This document shows positions 37,355 to 49,980 of a DNA stretch of 64,000 nt, one piece after another (position 1 is the stretch's first letter; every line of letters starts with the position of its first letter). This stretch comes from Ceratodon purpureus (Eukaryota > Streptophyta > Bryopsida > Pseudoditrichales > Ditrichaceae). The position numbers were made by a program, and so were the translations under genes. The stretch spans positions 6,391,909 through 6,455,908 of the forward strand of contig CM026427.1 in assembly GCA_014871385.1 (NCBI GenBank). Direction: 5' to 3'. A model generated the notes under the pieces. That model did no database searches. It worked only from the letters and a program-made list of their open reading frames with translations, and had not been told where the DNA came from.

Positions 37355-38150
37355 AGAATTCATTGTCGGCCACCAACCGACCTTTCAAGAATCTCGGGTG
37401 CTCCTTGTGTACCAGCTTCAGCATACCTGCCTCTGAATTAGGTAATTAAATTAGAAACTCAAAACATATCTGGAAAGTGTACAGTAGTACTCTGTCTTCT
37501 CTACCTAGTTCTTGAATAGACAAAAACAAACATAAAACAGAAAGTCTCCGAACAAACGATAAAAATCAGATGTGATAATACTATACAGAATAGCAGTAGA
37601 ATTCGAAAGGAATACAACACGGTACTCACCTCAAAGACTTGGCTCTGCTCCACTGCAGGCAAAGGAATGTTCAGGTATATTAAAGCTCAGGCATTAACAC
37701 CAGTAGTTTACAACCTTGTCCTCAGTGGCATACGGTACAAAGCTGCTTTCACTTCAACAACGCAGACCTATCAGGTGTTGTCATTGTTTATCTGCTCAGC
37801 AAAGCGAAGGTCAGCCCACTTCTACAGATGTGAAGCAAAGTTTCTACCTGAATTGTGCAAAATCATGAGTAGTCACAAAAGATGCTCCATGCTTGGTGGA
37901 GATTGGCTGACTCCCAAGACAACTTGAACCACATCACCAGATGCAACTTGAGTTGTGACAGAACTGATAAATCCTCTCTGCTTTGCTGAGAGGAAACGAT
38001 CGAGCTTCACTGGAAGTTGAGTACAAACTGAAATGCAATCCAGTGAAAACTGAAACACTTTCGTATCATATCCATATTTAACTGTATGTACATCTATCTC
38101 CTCCTGGATTTTCCTAAACTGATAAATGCAGCCAGAATAATGACAATTGC
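37355..38150 (-). other. Possible unassigned exons
   Basis: Two minus-strand segments look coding but I cannot join them into a gene. One (about 37,435-37,360) reads AGMLKLVHKEHPRFLKGRLV and then ADNEF before a stop, preceded by a plausible acceptor. The other (about 38,025-37,873) reads TQLPVKLDRFLSAKQRGF and ends SQSPPSMEHLL before a stop. A further short frame VEQSQVFE with a GTGAGT donor lies near 37,640. They sit downstream of the Tic22-like gene and could be alternative 3' exons of it, a small separate gene, or chance. Confidence 0.3.
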
Positions 38151-38201
38151 TATCATAAACTCCCATCTTACAAATATTTTGGTCGGATCTAGAAGTAAAA
38201 T

Positions 38202-40115
38202 TCACTCAGGGTCCTCAATTTGCGGACCTGAAGGGCCTGATACAGCTCGTCCCCACTCTTGAGTGGCCCCAAGATTAGCAATAAACAAAGGCCCGTGCTC
38301 AGGTCCGGCACCTTCACCCTTCCGCACACGATCTTCAACATCCTTAGCAGCAGCTGCCATGGCCTGCTGCAATCCTCCCTCAAGTTTATTCACATTCATA
38401 GCGATGCCCATCATCGTCAGCTTTGGTTGGAAAGTTCCCTTTCCTGGAGGATCCTTCTGTGCTGTCTCTTCAAGGTAGTCGGAATCTGAATCTTCTTCAA
38501 GCATTCCAGCATTCCCTGAATCTTTTCTCTTGAACAGTAAATTCGCATTGATGCCCCACTTCTTTCCGAACAAATTAAAAGGAGACTTAGATGGAGATCC
38601 ACCTTCCGTGTAGTCCTTTGAAACCGACTTGCTGTTATCACTGCTGTTGCGACCCTCATCATTACCTGAGTTGCTAGTTCCTTCGTCTCTTCCATCCCCT
38701 TGACTTCCTGAGGATTTCTCCTGAACTTCCTCCGTTCTCAAGGGATCTTTGGGACTCGGAACTCTACCTTTCGACCCGGAGGGATCCAGTTCCGATGCAG
38801 AAACCAGACGCTCGAAAGAATCAACGATGACAGGGAACCTAGGTTGCAAGTGTATCATGCGGCGGCTCCACTGATGTCCCAATAAAACCCTGTCGGCGAG
38901 ATCCATAACTTGAGCTTCTAGAACCTTCAAACCAACAAACTCCATCCCTCCACCTCCCTGACCCAACTCTTCCATCAACTCTTGTACTTCAGGAGGATCC
39001 ATAAGCCCATCCAGCTCATCCTCCATTGGCTCTCCTCCTGCAAAAGAATCTCCCCCACTATTTTCTGCTATTTGACTGTGACGTTGAGCTCTACGAGCAC
39101 TAATGAGCATTTCATAATAATGATCCACAGAGTGTCCAATAAGGTTGTCAAGCTGTTTCTTATTGAAGAAATAGGGCCTAAACCATCGTACACCTTGAGG
39201 AGTGCTCATGGCTATCGTTAGATTCCTAGCTGTGAACACTGGAACACCCTTCAGCCTCTTCGCTGCCTTGTCTCCACGTTCTCTGCGGACTAAGTCTTTT
39301 GCGATTCTCACTTGCCTGTGGTCCGCCATAAACTTAAACATATCCTGCTTGCTTTTGTAATATTTGTAGGCAGCATCGAGAGAGCAAGGACCGACCGTGG
39401 AACCTGAGATGTTCAAGCGCCTCACATACTCTGCGGCATCGTCTCTGTTGAAATAAAATCTAAATACAGGTCCTTTCATATCATCCGAAAAGAGCAAGTT
39501 CATTGCTCTTTCATAAGCTTGTTCCATAAATTTCATGTAAGGAGGCACCTTGATTTTCTTCAAAACATCTGCCGGCCTTACTGCAATCAACCCTCGACGT
39601 GAAGCATCACACATAGTATACACTTGACCAATGAAAGCCGGACCTGTACTTGAAACCTCGCCCTTCTCACTTGCTACATTATCTTTAGCAGCAGGATCCT
39701 GGGGCTTAGATGAAACAGATTTTTGAGGAGCTGCAACCGTGGGAGTCGACGAAGGAACCGGCACGACGAGATTATTGAGGGCAAGATAAGGGACAGGCAA
39801 AGGAGCAACAATTGGTTTGTGATCCACCACCAAGCTTAAGCAATTAAACCCTTCAGTTTTCAGGGTTTGAAAAGGTTGAACTGCACACACGAGGTTTGAG
39901 GCCACTGTTTGAACCCAGCTAGAAAGCGCGGCAGGATTAGGGAACTTAAGAGCAGGAAATCTCGGACCCAAAACAGGGAAAGGCTCCACTTTCTCACTCC
40001 CATTTGACATGTGGCAAGCCTCCCCATTCCCTGCCATCACTGGATCCATTCCCGAGCTCAAGTACGAAGCCTTCCCTGGCACAACGACCTGATCGCAACG
40101 AGAGAGAGCATGCAA
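38202..40115 (-). CDS. Tic22-like protein with long acidic/Ser-rich C-terminal region
   Basis: Related to Tic22, an intermembrane-space component of chloroplast protein import; location here is inferred. One long exon. The open frame begins at 40,115, but the ATG at 40,049 (MDPVMAGNGEAC) is a likely start because a pyrimidine-rich acceptor (CAG) lies just upstream. Residues about 20-90 contain PNPAALSSWVQTVASNLV, a helix seen at the N-terminus of Tic22-like proteins. Two related segments follow: AFIGQVYTMCDASRRG with VFRFYFNRDDAAEYVRRLN, and GVPVFTARNLTIA with RPYFFNKKQLDNLIGHSV; this twofold repeat is typical of Tic22. The C-terminal ~200 residues are Ser/Gly/Asp-rich with no domain I recognise and end in QIEDPE. 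The protein (about 615-637 residues) is much longer than classic Tic22 (~270). Confidence 0.75.
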   Translation of the reverse strand: MHALSRCDQVVVPGKASYLSSGMDPVMAGNGEACHMSNGSEKVEPFPVLGPRFPALKFPNPAALSSWVQTVASNLVCAVQPFQTLKTEGFNCLSLVVDHKPIVAPLPVPYLALNNLVVPVPSSTPTVAAPQKSVSSKPQDPAAKDNVASEKGEVSSTGPAFIGQVYTMCDASRRGLIAVRPADVLKKIKVPPYMKFMEQAYERAMNLLFSDDMKGPVFRFYFNRDDAAEYVRRLNISGSTVGPCSLDAAYKYYKSKQDMFKFMADHRQVRIAKDLVRRERGDKAAKRLKGVPVFTARNLTIAMSTPQGVRWFRPYFFNKKQLDNLIGHSVDHYYEMLISARRAQRHSQIAENSGGDSFAGGEPMEDELDGLMDPPEVQELMEELGQGGGGMEFVGLKVLEAQVMDLADRVLLGHQWSRRMIHLQPRFPVIVDSFERLVSASELDPSGSKGRVPSPKDPLRTEEVQEKSSGSQGDGRDEGTSNSGNDEGRNSSDNSKSVSKDYTEGGSPSKSPFNLFGKKWGINANLLFKRKDSGNAGMLEEDSDSDYLEETAQKDPPGKGTFQPKLTMMGIAMNVNKLEGGLQQAMAAAAKDVEDRVRKGEGAGPEHGPLFIANLGATQEWGRAVSGPSGPQIEDPE

Positions 40116-41324
40116 TGAGCTTCACCCGAGCGCGACTACTTCTCTTGAAAATAGTCCAGCAACCCGTGCATTTTGACGGCAAGTAAAGATTAAAATTAGA
40201 GCAATCCACCCTGCTCGTCAGGATCCTATCATAAAACACCCTCCATTCAAAAACAACTCCTCATCGACGCGGCGACGAAACAGCGAGTACGATACCTGCT
40301 AATGATTCTCCTAACACCCTGTACATCGATCAAATTCCAATACCCTATGATACAGCTGCCATACCAAACAAAACCAATCAGTCCAATTACTCACAAAATT
40401 CAGCTCCAGCACCTAATCAACATTCAAGTCAAGACACTCAACCCCAGACCAGAATCCCCATCTCCACACTGCAACAAGAAAACTCAATCCCTCCAATACA
40501 CACAAACCCTAATCCTTAAACCATCCTCAACCACTCCAAAATGGCACCAAACTCCAGCTCCGCAACAAACAACAAACACAACATCCACCAGACACAAAAC
40601 CTCATTCCTCTCCGCAAACAACACCCAAAGATCCCACCAAAACAAAACCCAAAAGATTAATCCAAAATCCAAAATCCAAATCCGAAATCCAAAATCCACC
40701 CAAAAACTCCAATCCTTAATTATATCCCTTAAAACCCTAAGAGCAACCTCAGCAATATTAGAGCTCTCATCAACAACATAACACCACCGATTCCGTCGAG
40801 ATACGTACCGAGAGAAGCTATCTATGAAGGCACGCCTCACCAGGCTCAGCGCAGAAGAAAGTGATGCCCACACTCCACTCTACTCCAATCTACTCCACTT
40901 GACTCCACACTCCACCCGAGCACCAATTGCTGGAATCCTCCGGTCCCTCCAGTCCACAGAGTGCGTGGGAATGTGCGCAAAGCAAGCACGCTGGGTCACG
41001 GCACCGCAGGATGAGTGGGCGTGATCGCCATGGCGTGCTCCAAGCTCCTCACCGTCATCGCTTCGCCATCGCCATTCCTTGAGCTCAGCCTACGCATGTC
41101 GACCTCGCACTGCTGCTGTTCTCTACCGCAGGGGTACATTTGGGGGGACGGGATCTAGGAAACGGGTAGATGATTCGCTTCAGATAGATGTCTGTTTGGT
41201 TGGAGACGGGAAGTCCGCTGCTTTGGATGAGGGATGATTGTCGGGAAGGATGGATGATGAATATTAGATGAATGATTATATTGTGTCTATTCATCGACGT
41301 ATGATGGTGTTTGTTTGGGTTCCG
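40116..41324. other. 5' region of the Tic22-like gene
   Basis: No coding sequence supported. The segment 40,620-40,720 is a degenerate ATCCAAA simple repeat, and AAACCCTAA motifs at about 40,504 and 40,731 are telo-box-like, as expected for a leader or promoter of a housekeeping gene. Confidence 0.4.
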
Positions 41325-43182
41325 GGGAGGTAGGAAATTCGTTTTAAAGATAATTCTTGGGAAAAAAATAAAAATTAAATGGAGAATTATGAAGAAAAAA
41401 CAACAAAAAAATTTTAAGATAATTTTTGTTAAATTTTATTATTCTGGAGCCATTAGAGGTCAATTTCAATGATTTTTTGGTTTAAGAAACAAAATATTTG
41501 TTTTCAAATCGATAAATTTCATATTTTTAAAATAAATAAATACTTGTACAATAGGTGATGAACTTGCTATGATGCTATAGTATTTTGTTGATGCTTAGAG
41601 TTTTGGTTTGATTTGAATTGGTGTTATTTAATGTTTATTCATTAGCCTTACCTATTTTTTTTGGAAATGTATAATGCAAGACACTAGTGCTATTATATAT
41701 CTTAGATCAGTGTATCTTACTTCACGTCGATATGGTATTCTTTGATGTTATACTGTTGAATTTCTACAGAGTATTTTTATATTTTAATATCTAGTTTGGA
41801 TTAAAGTTTAGAATATCATAACATATTTTTGTTTTGTTGATTTTTTCCGATAAGTAGTAGGATAAAAGTCAATAAAATATAAATTAAATCTAGAATTGTA
41901 TAGTTAATGATATTCAAAACCTAAAAGAAATTTAGTTTAAAAAACCTCATACCATCAATTTGAATTTAGCTATACAAATGGATTTACAAATTGCTGAAAT
42001 AGCACATTGTTAATACTTTAATGATACATACTCAAATGATAGTATAATACTCATTAGATGAAAGTGGAGAAAATTACAAGAGGAATTGCTATAAATGCAT
42101 TGTTTGTTTATGCCATGTCTAGATCTAAAGGCTTAAAAGGAAACCCTAAATCCTAATTAATGAATATAAGAAACAATTAATCAAAATATTGTCATATGGT
42201 CCCAAGGTTAAGGGCCTCCCACATCCGCTCCTTAGACCCGTTTTCCCTTGCTCAATGTTTTATGTAAAACATATGTTCTCTAAACCTAAATCTTTTATTA
42301 GATGCTAGATTGGATAGCCTACACCACATCTAATCCATAGTATTTTTGCAGTCTAATATGGGAATTCACTATGAATATTCCAAATGGACAAACTGGGTAG
42401 AATCACAATTCCTATTTTCAATTTATTAGATGCTGCTTAGTATATTCAATTGAAGTAGCTTGTGAAGAGCCCAATGTTCCATCAAGTTTCCCTCTATTTT
42501 CAAGGTTATTGCTCTCCTGGTGGACGAGCTTATTGGCAATGAGCTTGTTGAATGGATTTTCACGCTGTAACAGAAATGTATGGATAAGCAAAGTCCCCAG
42601 TAGAGCTAGCCATGATAATTTTTAAAACATCCTTCTGTGTGCACGACAAAGCAGTTCACAAAACGTAGAGCTATCCAGTTCAATGTGTCAAATGGCCTGG
42701 ATGTGCAGACAGCCCTGCTGAATTGTGATACTAATTGTAGCAAACAGACAGGCAAGCACCTTAACAGATGAGCAGGGATAAGGTAAGCAAAGCTACATCG
42801 TTTCCTCCGGTGATGACATTCTCTTTAGTATCTTACAGCGGACAGAAACCAATTTTAATGTTTCAAGACGAAATTAATATCAATTTCATAACAGTTCATT
42901 TGAACTGCTTTCAATTACAAGAATACACAGAAACTAGCAGATTAAGTTCTCCTTCGAATTCTATATCTCAACCTCTGGAAAGTTCCATCCGTTGTAAGAC
43001 CTGACCCTCATTGCTAACAACAATTGGAGGCCAACTATTTTGACATGATACAAGCCACTGGCAAAAAAGTGACTATGATGCCTCCAGAAACAATACCTTG
43101 AGTTTTACTGATCAGCAATAATTTGTGGCACTCATGTCTCGAGAGGGCTTTTAAAAAAATAGTTCATGAGAAGGGACAACAT
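41325..43182. other. AT-rich intergenic DNA and 3' flank of the methyltransferase
   Basis: I see no gene. From 41,340 to about 42,200 the sequence is extremely AT-rich. From 42,450 it has more normal composition and probably includes the 3' untranslated region of the leftward gene. Confidence 0.4.
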
Positions 43183-46051
43183 TTACTTCTTGATAGCCAC
43201 AAGAGTTCTGTGGCGAGGAGAGCTCTCCGTTTGTGTTGGAAACATAAAGCCTCGCTTCTCTATGGCCCTTTCCAAATAGAAGGTTCTGTAATCATCGAAA
43301 TATGGCTCTGTTGCTTTAAACTGCCACAATTCCACATCCCTGTCAGACACAAGGTTGGTTTTTCTAGCACTAGAAATACAAACGTTTACGCTCCATACTC
43401 TGTCAAGTAAAAGGCGTAGATAGATACAATATTCTTTTAAACTGTATTGAAACTTTCGAGAAAAACATTTTCAATAATCACAAGCACATTGATACGGGTA
43501 ATGCAAAAACAAAGAATGAGTAGCTCATGCTCGACTTACAGCGGTAAATGCAAAAACATTCTTCACCATGTTTTGAACAAGGGGAGAATAAGGATTCATT
43601 TCCATGATTGAAAGAGCACCTCCGGGTCTCAATAGTCTATGAGCTTCCTCAAGGATCTGCAGATTAACATCCAGAAATGCCAGAATGCTAACGTCAGTCA
43701 CACTAAAATTTAAGTAAGGCAAATATAAAAAACAAACGAGTGTAACCTCCCATATGTAAGTGCTTCCAAAAATACAACCACATACCTCTTTAGTAGCCGA
43801 GCGAGGTAATTCATGGCAGACGAGACACATAGATACCAAATCGAATGCTCCCGATGGCAAGCCCGTATACTCCCCAGCTGCGTGCAGGAAGTGCACAGGC
43901 AGTTTTTGTTCCTGCATCGCATGCAATAATCAGATCCTACTCTCAGACTGGCTGAGACACTACAGCCTCAACAAGAATTTCGTAAAATAAGTGGACAAGA
44001 GCTGTGAAACTAGAAAGGAACGAACTTGTTTAGACAGTTCTATATATAGTTCTCCTTCACAGCGCAACCAGATGAGGTGGTCACTTCAATCAAATGACAA
44101 TTTCCCGAATAACCGGGATAGTGTTCATTATTCCCTGAAGTTTCCGACAAATAATAGAATTAAATCCTGAGAAACGTTATCCTGGACCTATGTTATATCC
44201 TAGCTTTTAAACGTAATTTTTGGGCATCCAATGATTTCCATTGACGGTGTTATTCAGAATAAGTCCTTCAAAAACTCACCAAGGATTCCGTCTTCTGTTT
44301 AACCCGAAAATTAGCCACAGAAACAAAGTATGGTGAGAGGTCAACTCCAATTACGTGGGCGTTCGGAAAAACCTGAAGCAGAGTAAAATCGGAACCAGTC
44401 ATTCAGACGGTGATAGCAATAGAATAGCAGACACCCAATTCAGATAATTCGGCACGCCCGATGGCAAATGAACTGCAATTCCACACTTACGCAAAGCTAA
44501 CCTCGTCCAGCACAATCCTCAACATTCAGAAAGAGTTAAAACAGTTATTGGCGTTGTTACTGACCTGGTGCAGACCAAAGGTACTGAGCCCGGATGCACA
44601 CCCTAAATCAACAATGGCACGAGGAGTGAAGTTCAACATTTGCAATAGCTTCGCATGATAAGAATCTCTTAATTTTACATCACCATTCGGATCCATCACT
44701 TTTTTCTGCAGTCAACATATAACACAAAAACGACCAATTAGTGAAAAGAAAAGCGCTACGAAGTTATCATCCTTCTTCACTGCAGTTGGGAGCCAATTCT
44801 CCCTGGTTCAAACATACTTACCTCAGGATCGAAGACATTGGCGTGCACAGATTTGGCTGCCAACTCCACCTCTAATGCGGCATCCCATGACAGATTTCCG
44901 TTGTCGTAAGCATGGAATGGTTTTAAATAATACTGCACATGATAAAGTTCAGAATAAACCATCCACACAGAAAAAAACAGATTCTCTACAGATATGACCT
45001 CTACTGTAGTAAAATATTTATGACAAGCGCCAAGTGAACATGGTCAGAGTCGTCACAAATATTGGATAAAATTCCGCTGAAACGTAAGTGCATCTATATT
45101 AATCAGTTGCTAATAATTCCTCCAAGCTTGTTGAGTCTCAATATTTCATTAGGTTCTTCTCAAAAAATCTAATGACTGCAAGTACTTCTGAATCAAATAA
45201 AGACGAGAAATCAATTATAAACAGGGGATCCAATTATGAGGAATGAAAAAAGGAGTCGAAGACCCACTTCGGGATATTCTATATCAGGGTTCTGCACAGC
45301 TTTCAACTCCGCATCCCAGTTGTATTCTCTAAGCCTCGCTAACTCAGGAGCCCATGGATACCCAATTTCCGTCCCTCTCTCAATAATCATCTTCCTCGCC
45401 TGCCCTGATGCGAACTTGAAAAACGGCTTGAACGAGAAGAGCGCATTCACTGCTCCCGTCACGGCATTCATAGCGGGTGTCCCCTCGGGTGAGCTCGAAA
45501 TCTGGCTCGAATTGTAGGGCTCCCGCGTGGACGTCGAAGACGCTTGACATCTTATGCACAGGCTCTGCAAACCAACATGAGAGCCCACTTCCTCATTAAC
45601 CCCCCACTCCAATCCATCCCACGAAACTCAACCACAATCTCGATCTAACCCAAAACTTCACCAATTTCCACAACCTCACTCACTCACTCACTCCTCCAAA
45701 AGAAAACCTACACTTCCACCACTCCCCCTAAACTTCATGAAAAATCCACCAACACTGAAAAATGCCAAACCTCTCCACCCAACCCCTATCCCAAAAATCC
45801 TCACCACCCCCATAACCCATTTTTCTCCCCGCCACACAACAACCTCCCAAAACGCCATCAAATTTCCCAAAGGCAGGGCTCTCTCCACCGACCACACTTT
45901 ACTCCAGCACCAAACAAAAGCTCCCCAAACCCACCCGACCATCACCAATGCCACAATCCCATCCCCAAAATCCCATCCCCAACCCAAAAACCCACATCAC
46001 AAGGACAAAAACTAAGCCTACCGCAGATGGCAGCACCGCCAGAGCAGCCAT
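43183..46051 (-). CDS. SAM-dependent methyltransferase, probably plastid-targeted
   Basis: A class I methyltransferase (type 11 fold) acting on an unknown small molecule. Exon 1 starts at 46,051 with MAALAVLPSA and splices (GCG|GTAGGC ... TTGCAG|AGC) to exon 2, SLCIRCQASSTSTREP. This Ala/Ser/Arg-rich leader resembles a chloroplast transit peptide. Exon 2 continues KFASGQARKMIIERGTEIG. Further exons give PFHAYDNGNLSWDAALEVEL (~44,940-44,822), IVDLGCASGLSTFGLHQ, which is SAM motif I (~44,620-44,570), VFPNAHVIGVDLSPYFV (~44,370-44,300), FDLVSMCLVCHELP (~43,850) and EEAHRLLRPGGALSIMEMNP (~43,650). The final exon reads ATEPYFDDYRTFYLERAIEK and ends HRTLVAIKK at 43,183. All junctions keep frame. 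The next upstream bases contain a (TCA)n run in the leader. Confidence 0.85.
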
Positions 46052-47156
46052 AGCCACCGAGAGATGTCGACAATGGTGTCCTTGTGAACAGTTGCAAGGC
46101 GAAGGAAATGACAGACGCTTCAAGCTCCAGGGAGGAGTCCGTTCCAAGCGACAGGAAGCAGCAACCGAACTGGGACTCAGTGAAGTGAGCTTGGGACATG
46201 AAAGAGCATGACTATCATCATCATCATCATCATCAGGTGGCGATGAATTTTGGTCCGCGGAGCATGAGAGAACTGAATTGCTGGCGCATGTGGGATCAAG
46301 TCTACGCGGGTGAGCGGATTTGTTTGATCGATTCTGGACTCCGACAATGGATATCATCCACCATTTGCGACTTGCTCGCATTTGGGAGGGCTCTGGCCCC
46401 ACCCTTCGCCGTCGTCTCCGGCATTTTCTGGTCTCTGGGAGATTGGAATCCCCTCGGGACCTCGCAACTTACGGAATCCCTGAATCGTGCTCATGACGAC
46501 TGCTGATGGGAGCACGGTGATCCGCAGATCCGTGTGCTGTGAGGAGTTGCGTGGTGACTGACTCTGTGGTGAAGTCTACGCACAAGATGGGAAACAGTGC
46601 GGTTTGGTGAAGTGATTTCCTGGATCGTGATCTTGCATGGGGTTGGAATTTGGGTATCGTGTTTGAATTGTGTTGTTCAGGAGGAGAATGGTGTTGTTGT
46701 TGCGTTGTTCTGCTCGGACTCTTGAGTGTGTGTTTGAGGGAGTTTGAAGGTGGGATGAATCTGGTAGCTGGCGGAGAAAACTTTGATTAGGAGATAAGAG
46801 TTTTTGATGTGATTGAAGAGATCTAGGCTGAGAAGGAGCGTTGAAGATTTATTTCAATGAATAGAAGCAGGCCCACATGGATTTCAAATGGTGTCATCCT
46901 ACGAGCCCCGAGGAGTGACAGTCTAGGACTTGTAAGACGGCAAAAGAATTTCTACTCGCTGCGTTTTCTAGCAGATAAGTTATAGACAGTAAGTGGGCTT
47001 TGAGCACCTGCTACAAGTTTGACCCATTTTGTGCTTGCTGAAGGAAATTGGTGGGAGGAATCCAGAGCTCAAAGACTTGTGCACATGGCTTACATGGGGG
47101 TGTTGGAACGTGAGTTTGTTGACCTCGTGAGCGATGACCGTTTGTAGTTCACTGGT
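46052..47156. other. Region between the methyltransferase promoter and the oxygenase 3' end
   Basis: Contains a (TCA)7-like run at about 46,213-46,235 in the methyltransferase leader. No gene was recognised in the remainder. Confidence 0.4.
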
Positions 47157-49903
47157 CTAGCAAGGTCTGCTGTTTTTCAGATTGATTGCCGCAAGCTCCG
47201 CCTCCACGTACTCACCGGCACACATTGGAGGATAGTTAGTCGACGCAGTCGCCTTGGCAAAATGGCCGAGTGGTTTTAATACTTCGTCTGACGCAATATG
47301 AGCGAACATCTGCATCAATCAAACGCACGAGACTTGGACTTTCAGCTTCGTTTTGTACGTACATGCAGAAGAGCTGCGCAGCTATCTGGAATTCCCAACC
47401 ACTATGTCATCATGACATAGTGACGCTCCATGTACTGTTTAATATTTGAGTGTGCATGTCAAGGTTCTAACATCATATTGTACAAAAAACTCCTCACTGT
47501 TTCTGAGTTGGAGCTTCGAAGGAACCTCTGGTTTATACGACTGCAAGCTCTTGTTTGTGATGCTTGCATTTTTAATTGAAATCGAACAATTCAAGAGCCA
47601 TGGAATTAGCACTTACTGTTGACGACACCCTCCACAGACTCCTACCAGCCTTCCGTGAAGCCTCCACAGCCTGCAGAGTATTTTCACTAACAACTACCTC
47701 ATGCATGCCCGCTGCACATTCGCCACCTGTCAACCACTCCAACTGTTGCACGACACATACCTCAGAAGCAGATACACTCTAATTGCACAATCAACCCAGC
47801 TTTCGTCATTAATATAACTTTAGATGGGATTGAAACAGAGATAAACAGGATGTGCACCATTTCAACGATTCAGAACAGCCTCTAACATCTTTCAACACTA
47901 GTGAATGCTAAGAATTAGCTCGATCGCTGAAATCATGGTTGGATATGACAGTAGAATCTCCAATGGACAGTCCGAAAATCGTGGAAACCACTAACCTGCT
48001 TGCCAGCTTGAAGTAGAAGACAACCTTCTGGAACTTTGACTGGAACTTTGCGTCCATCTTTGAGCCAGATAAATAGTCCAGGAAAGCGGCTGCGGCCGTG
48101 GATGGTTAGAAAATTGAGGTCATAATGGTAACCCGCAAACACATTGTTCAAATCACCGTACTTAGACAGGTCACTTCCCGTAGGAGCCAACAGGTGGGGT
48201 CCCTATCAAACAGAAAATATAATATCAGAATCATGTCGAAAATCACAATATCTCAAGATCTATGTAACAAAGTAGAATTAATGAATTGAGGAAGTCTTCC
48301 TGTAGCCATTGTACAGCCAAGTACCTGTTTCATTAGAGAAGTAAATGCTGTTTTGGGGAGACCAAATCCAAGAGCAGCCATCTCTGCAACGACCTATAAC
48401 CACATGATAAACAACCTTAAAATTTCTCCAAAAGCTTAGGTTATGCAAGGGAAAAAAAAAAACCCCCACGTGATAAATAGTTCTACCACAGTATGCAAAA
48501 AGACTGAAAGACAAGACACCATTTCTCAGTGGTGACAATGTTTTAATAATGTACCTCAACAGCGGCGATCATCTTATGACCCCATCCATTCATGACATCA
48601 ACCCACTCTGGGAAGCTCTCAGGTATTACAGGTTCCGCATTCAACTCCTGGACAACACAATCCCACGAAACAGACATTCAACACCCTGGACCACCATAGC
48701 AACCGCCAATTCCAGAAGTTTATATAAACACCTCCTTCATCACCTTCAGGAAAAAGCTGATCAAACAAAAATCGGGCAAAGAGAAAGTAAAAATCATATC
48801 AAAAAAATCAGAAATAAGTCATAACAGAGAAGCCTAACCTGAAAGCGAGTTTTAGTAGGCCGAGGGCCAATGCGCCACATGTAGCGCCATTTTCGATCAG
48901 GGCCAACGGGCACAACTGGGCGGGAATCCGAAGGCATGCTCCGCATGAGCTCCTGCATCTGAGGGTCCATCGAACATCGAGGCACTTCCACCCCCTCTGG
49001 TGTTACTCCCACCTGCACATATCATAACACAATCAATCCCCAGATTACCAACTCCTTACAAGACCGATGACACTATTTGTAAGCATTTTCCTTACACTAG
49101 AGTATGTTATCACCTAATCATGTACTTCATCGAATGCATTAACAATTGCAGTCATCATATGTTGCCTAACCTGGTCCAACGAAGACCATGGTCGCTTACA
49201 TAGTGACCTTTAATATAGCAGCGACGAAATTGGGGTTACCTAATATCACTGTCAGTGATCTACAATAGTCCACCTTAAAATTGCATAAGAAATACATACA
49301 CATCGATAAAAAAATTAGGGCTCTGCTGATATTTGGCTCCTGAACCATAAAATCTCGCTGCTGCAATTCCCATTTCTACATTGGTTTAAATGCTTGATGT
49401 GTTGTCATAAACAGTATCCTCCACAGTAGGCCACCCCATCCCAGCAAAATGTCATTCAGGGCACATGTACTACTCGATCCCCAAAAGATCAATCTCATCA
49501 CAAATTGTAACATGGAAGTAGGTATCATCATCTGCTGGACGTGGGAGAGCTCGCATCATACCTGGTAATGCAACAAAGGCCGCTCCTGCTGGCGCTTCAG
49601 CTCAGCCGTCTGCCCGAAATACCGCTCCATCATGTCCAAAAACCGATCGTTATCCTCCATCGAGCACCGTGGGTCACGAATGACGAGCGCCCCCGTCTCC
49701 CGCAAACACGCTGCCACTCGCGCACAGCTCTCCCGCAGCCGCCCCACCTCGCCCATCCCAACCTCCATGCCCCCATCGCCCCCATCCCCCACATCCCTAC
49801 CCCCATCACCCCCCGGCCCGCTACTGACCGGCAGCTCACTCTCCACCGTCTGCGCCGCCCTCCACTTCAGAAACGGCTCCAAATCTATCACCGCAAGCTC
49901 CAT
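47157..49903 (-). CDS. 2-oxoglutarate/Fe(II)-dependent oxygenase
   Basis: A cytosolic-type 2OG oxygenase (isopenicillin N synthase-like fold) with unknown substrate. Seven exons keep frame perfectly: 49,903-49,562, 49,012-48,839, 48,647-48,555, 48,393-48,325, 48,202-47,996, 47,742-47,617 and 47,309-47,157, for 387 residues. Exon 1 has MELAVIDLEPFLKW and ETGALVIRDPRC, the usual DIOX-type start. Exon 5 holds the first two iron ligands in AGYHYDLNFLTIHGRSR (HxD). The distal ligand is the His in GMHEVVV (exon 6), and RVSS supplies the Arg/Ser pair that binds 2-oxoglutarate. The C-terminus reads FAHIASDEVLKPLGHFAKAT and ends LKNSRPC. Length and all catalytic residues are intact, so it is probably active. 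Confidence 0.9.
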
Positions 49904-49950
49904 CGCTGCACCCCAACTCTCGCTTGCTCACACCACCATCCCCTCCAACC

Positions 49951-49980
49951 TCCAAACTCCTCCAAACTCCTCCAAACTCC
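49951..49980. repeat. Three tandem copies of TCCAAACTCC
   Basis: A perfect 10-base unit repeated three times, followed by degenerate CTCC repeats, in the 5' leader of the oxygenase gene just upstream of its start codon. Confidence 0.7.

Noticed and set aside
40302..40781. 159-codon + strand frame rich in Lys, Thr, Gln and Ser
   Set aside because: Low-complexity ATCCAAA/ACCCTAA-type repeats in a promoter region; no domain.
41028..41159. A + strand 43-codon frame starting MACSKLLTVIASPSPFLELS that resembles a transit peptide
   Set aside because: It has no downstream exon or homology and lies in a gene-free flank; likely chance.
45737..46211. Pro/Thr/Lys-rich + strand frames
   Set aside because: They overlap the first intron and leader of the methyltransferase gene and reflect C-rich simple sequence.
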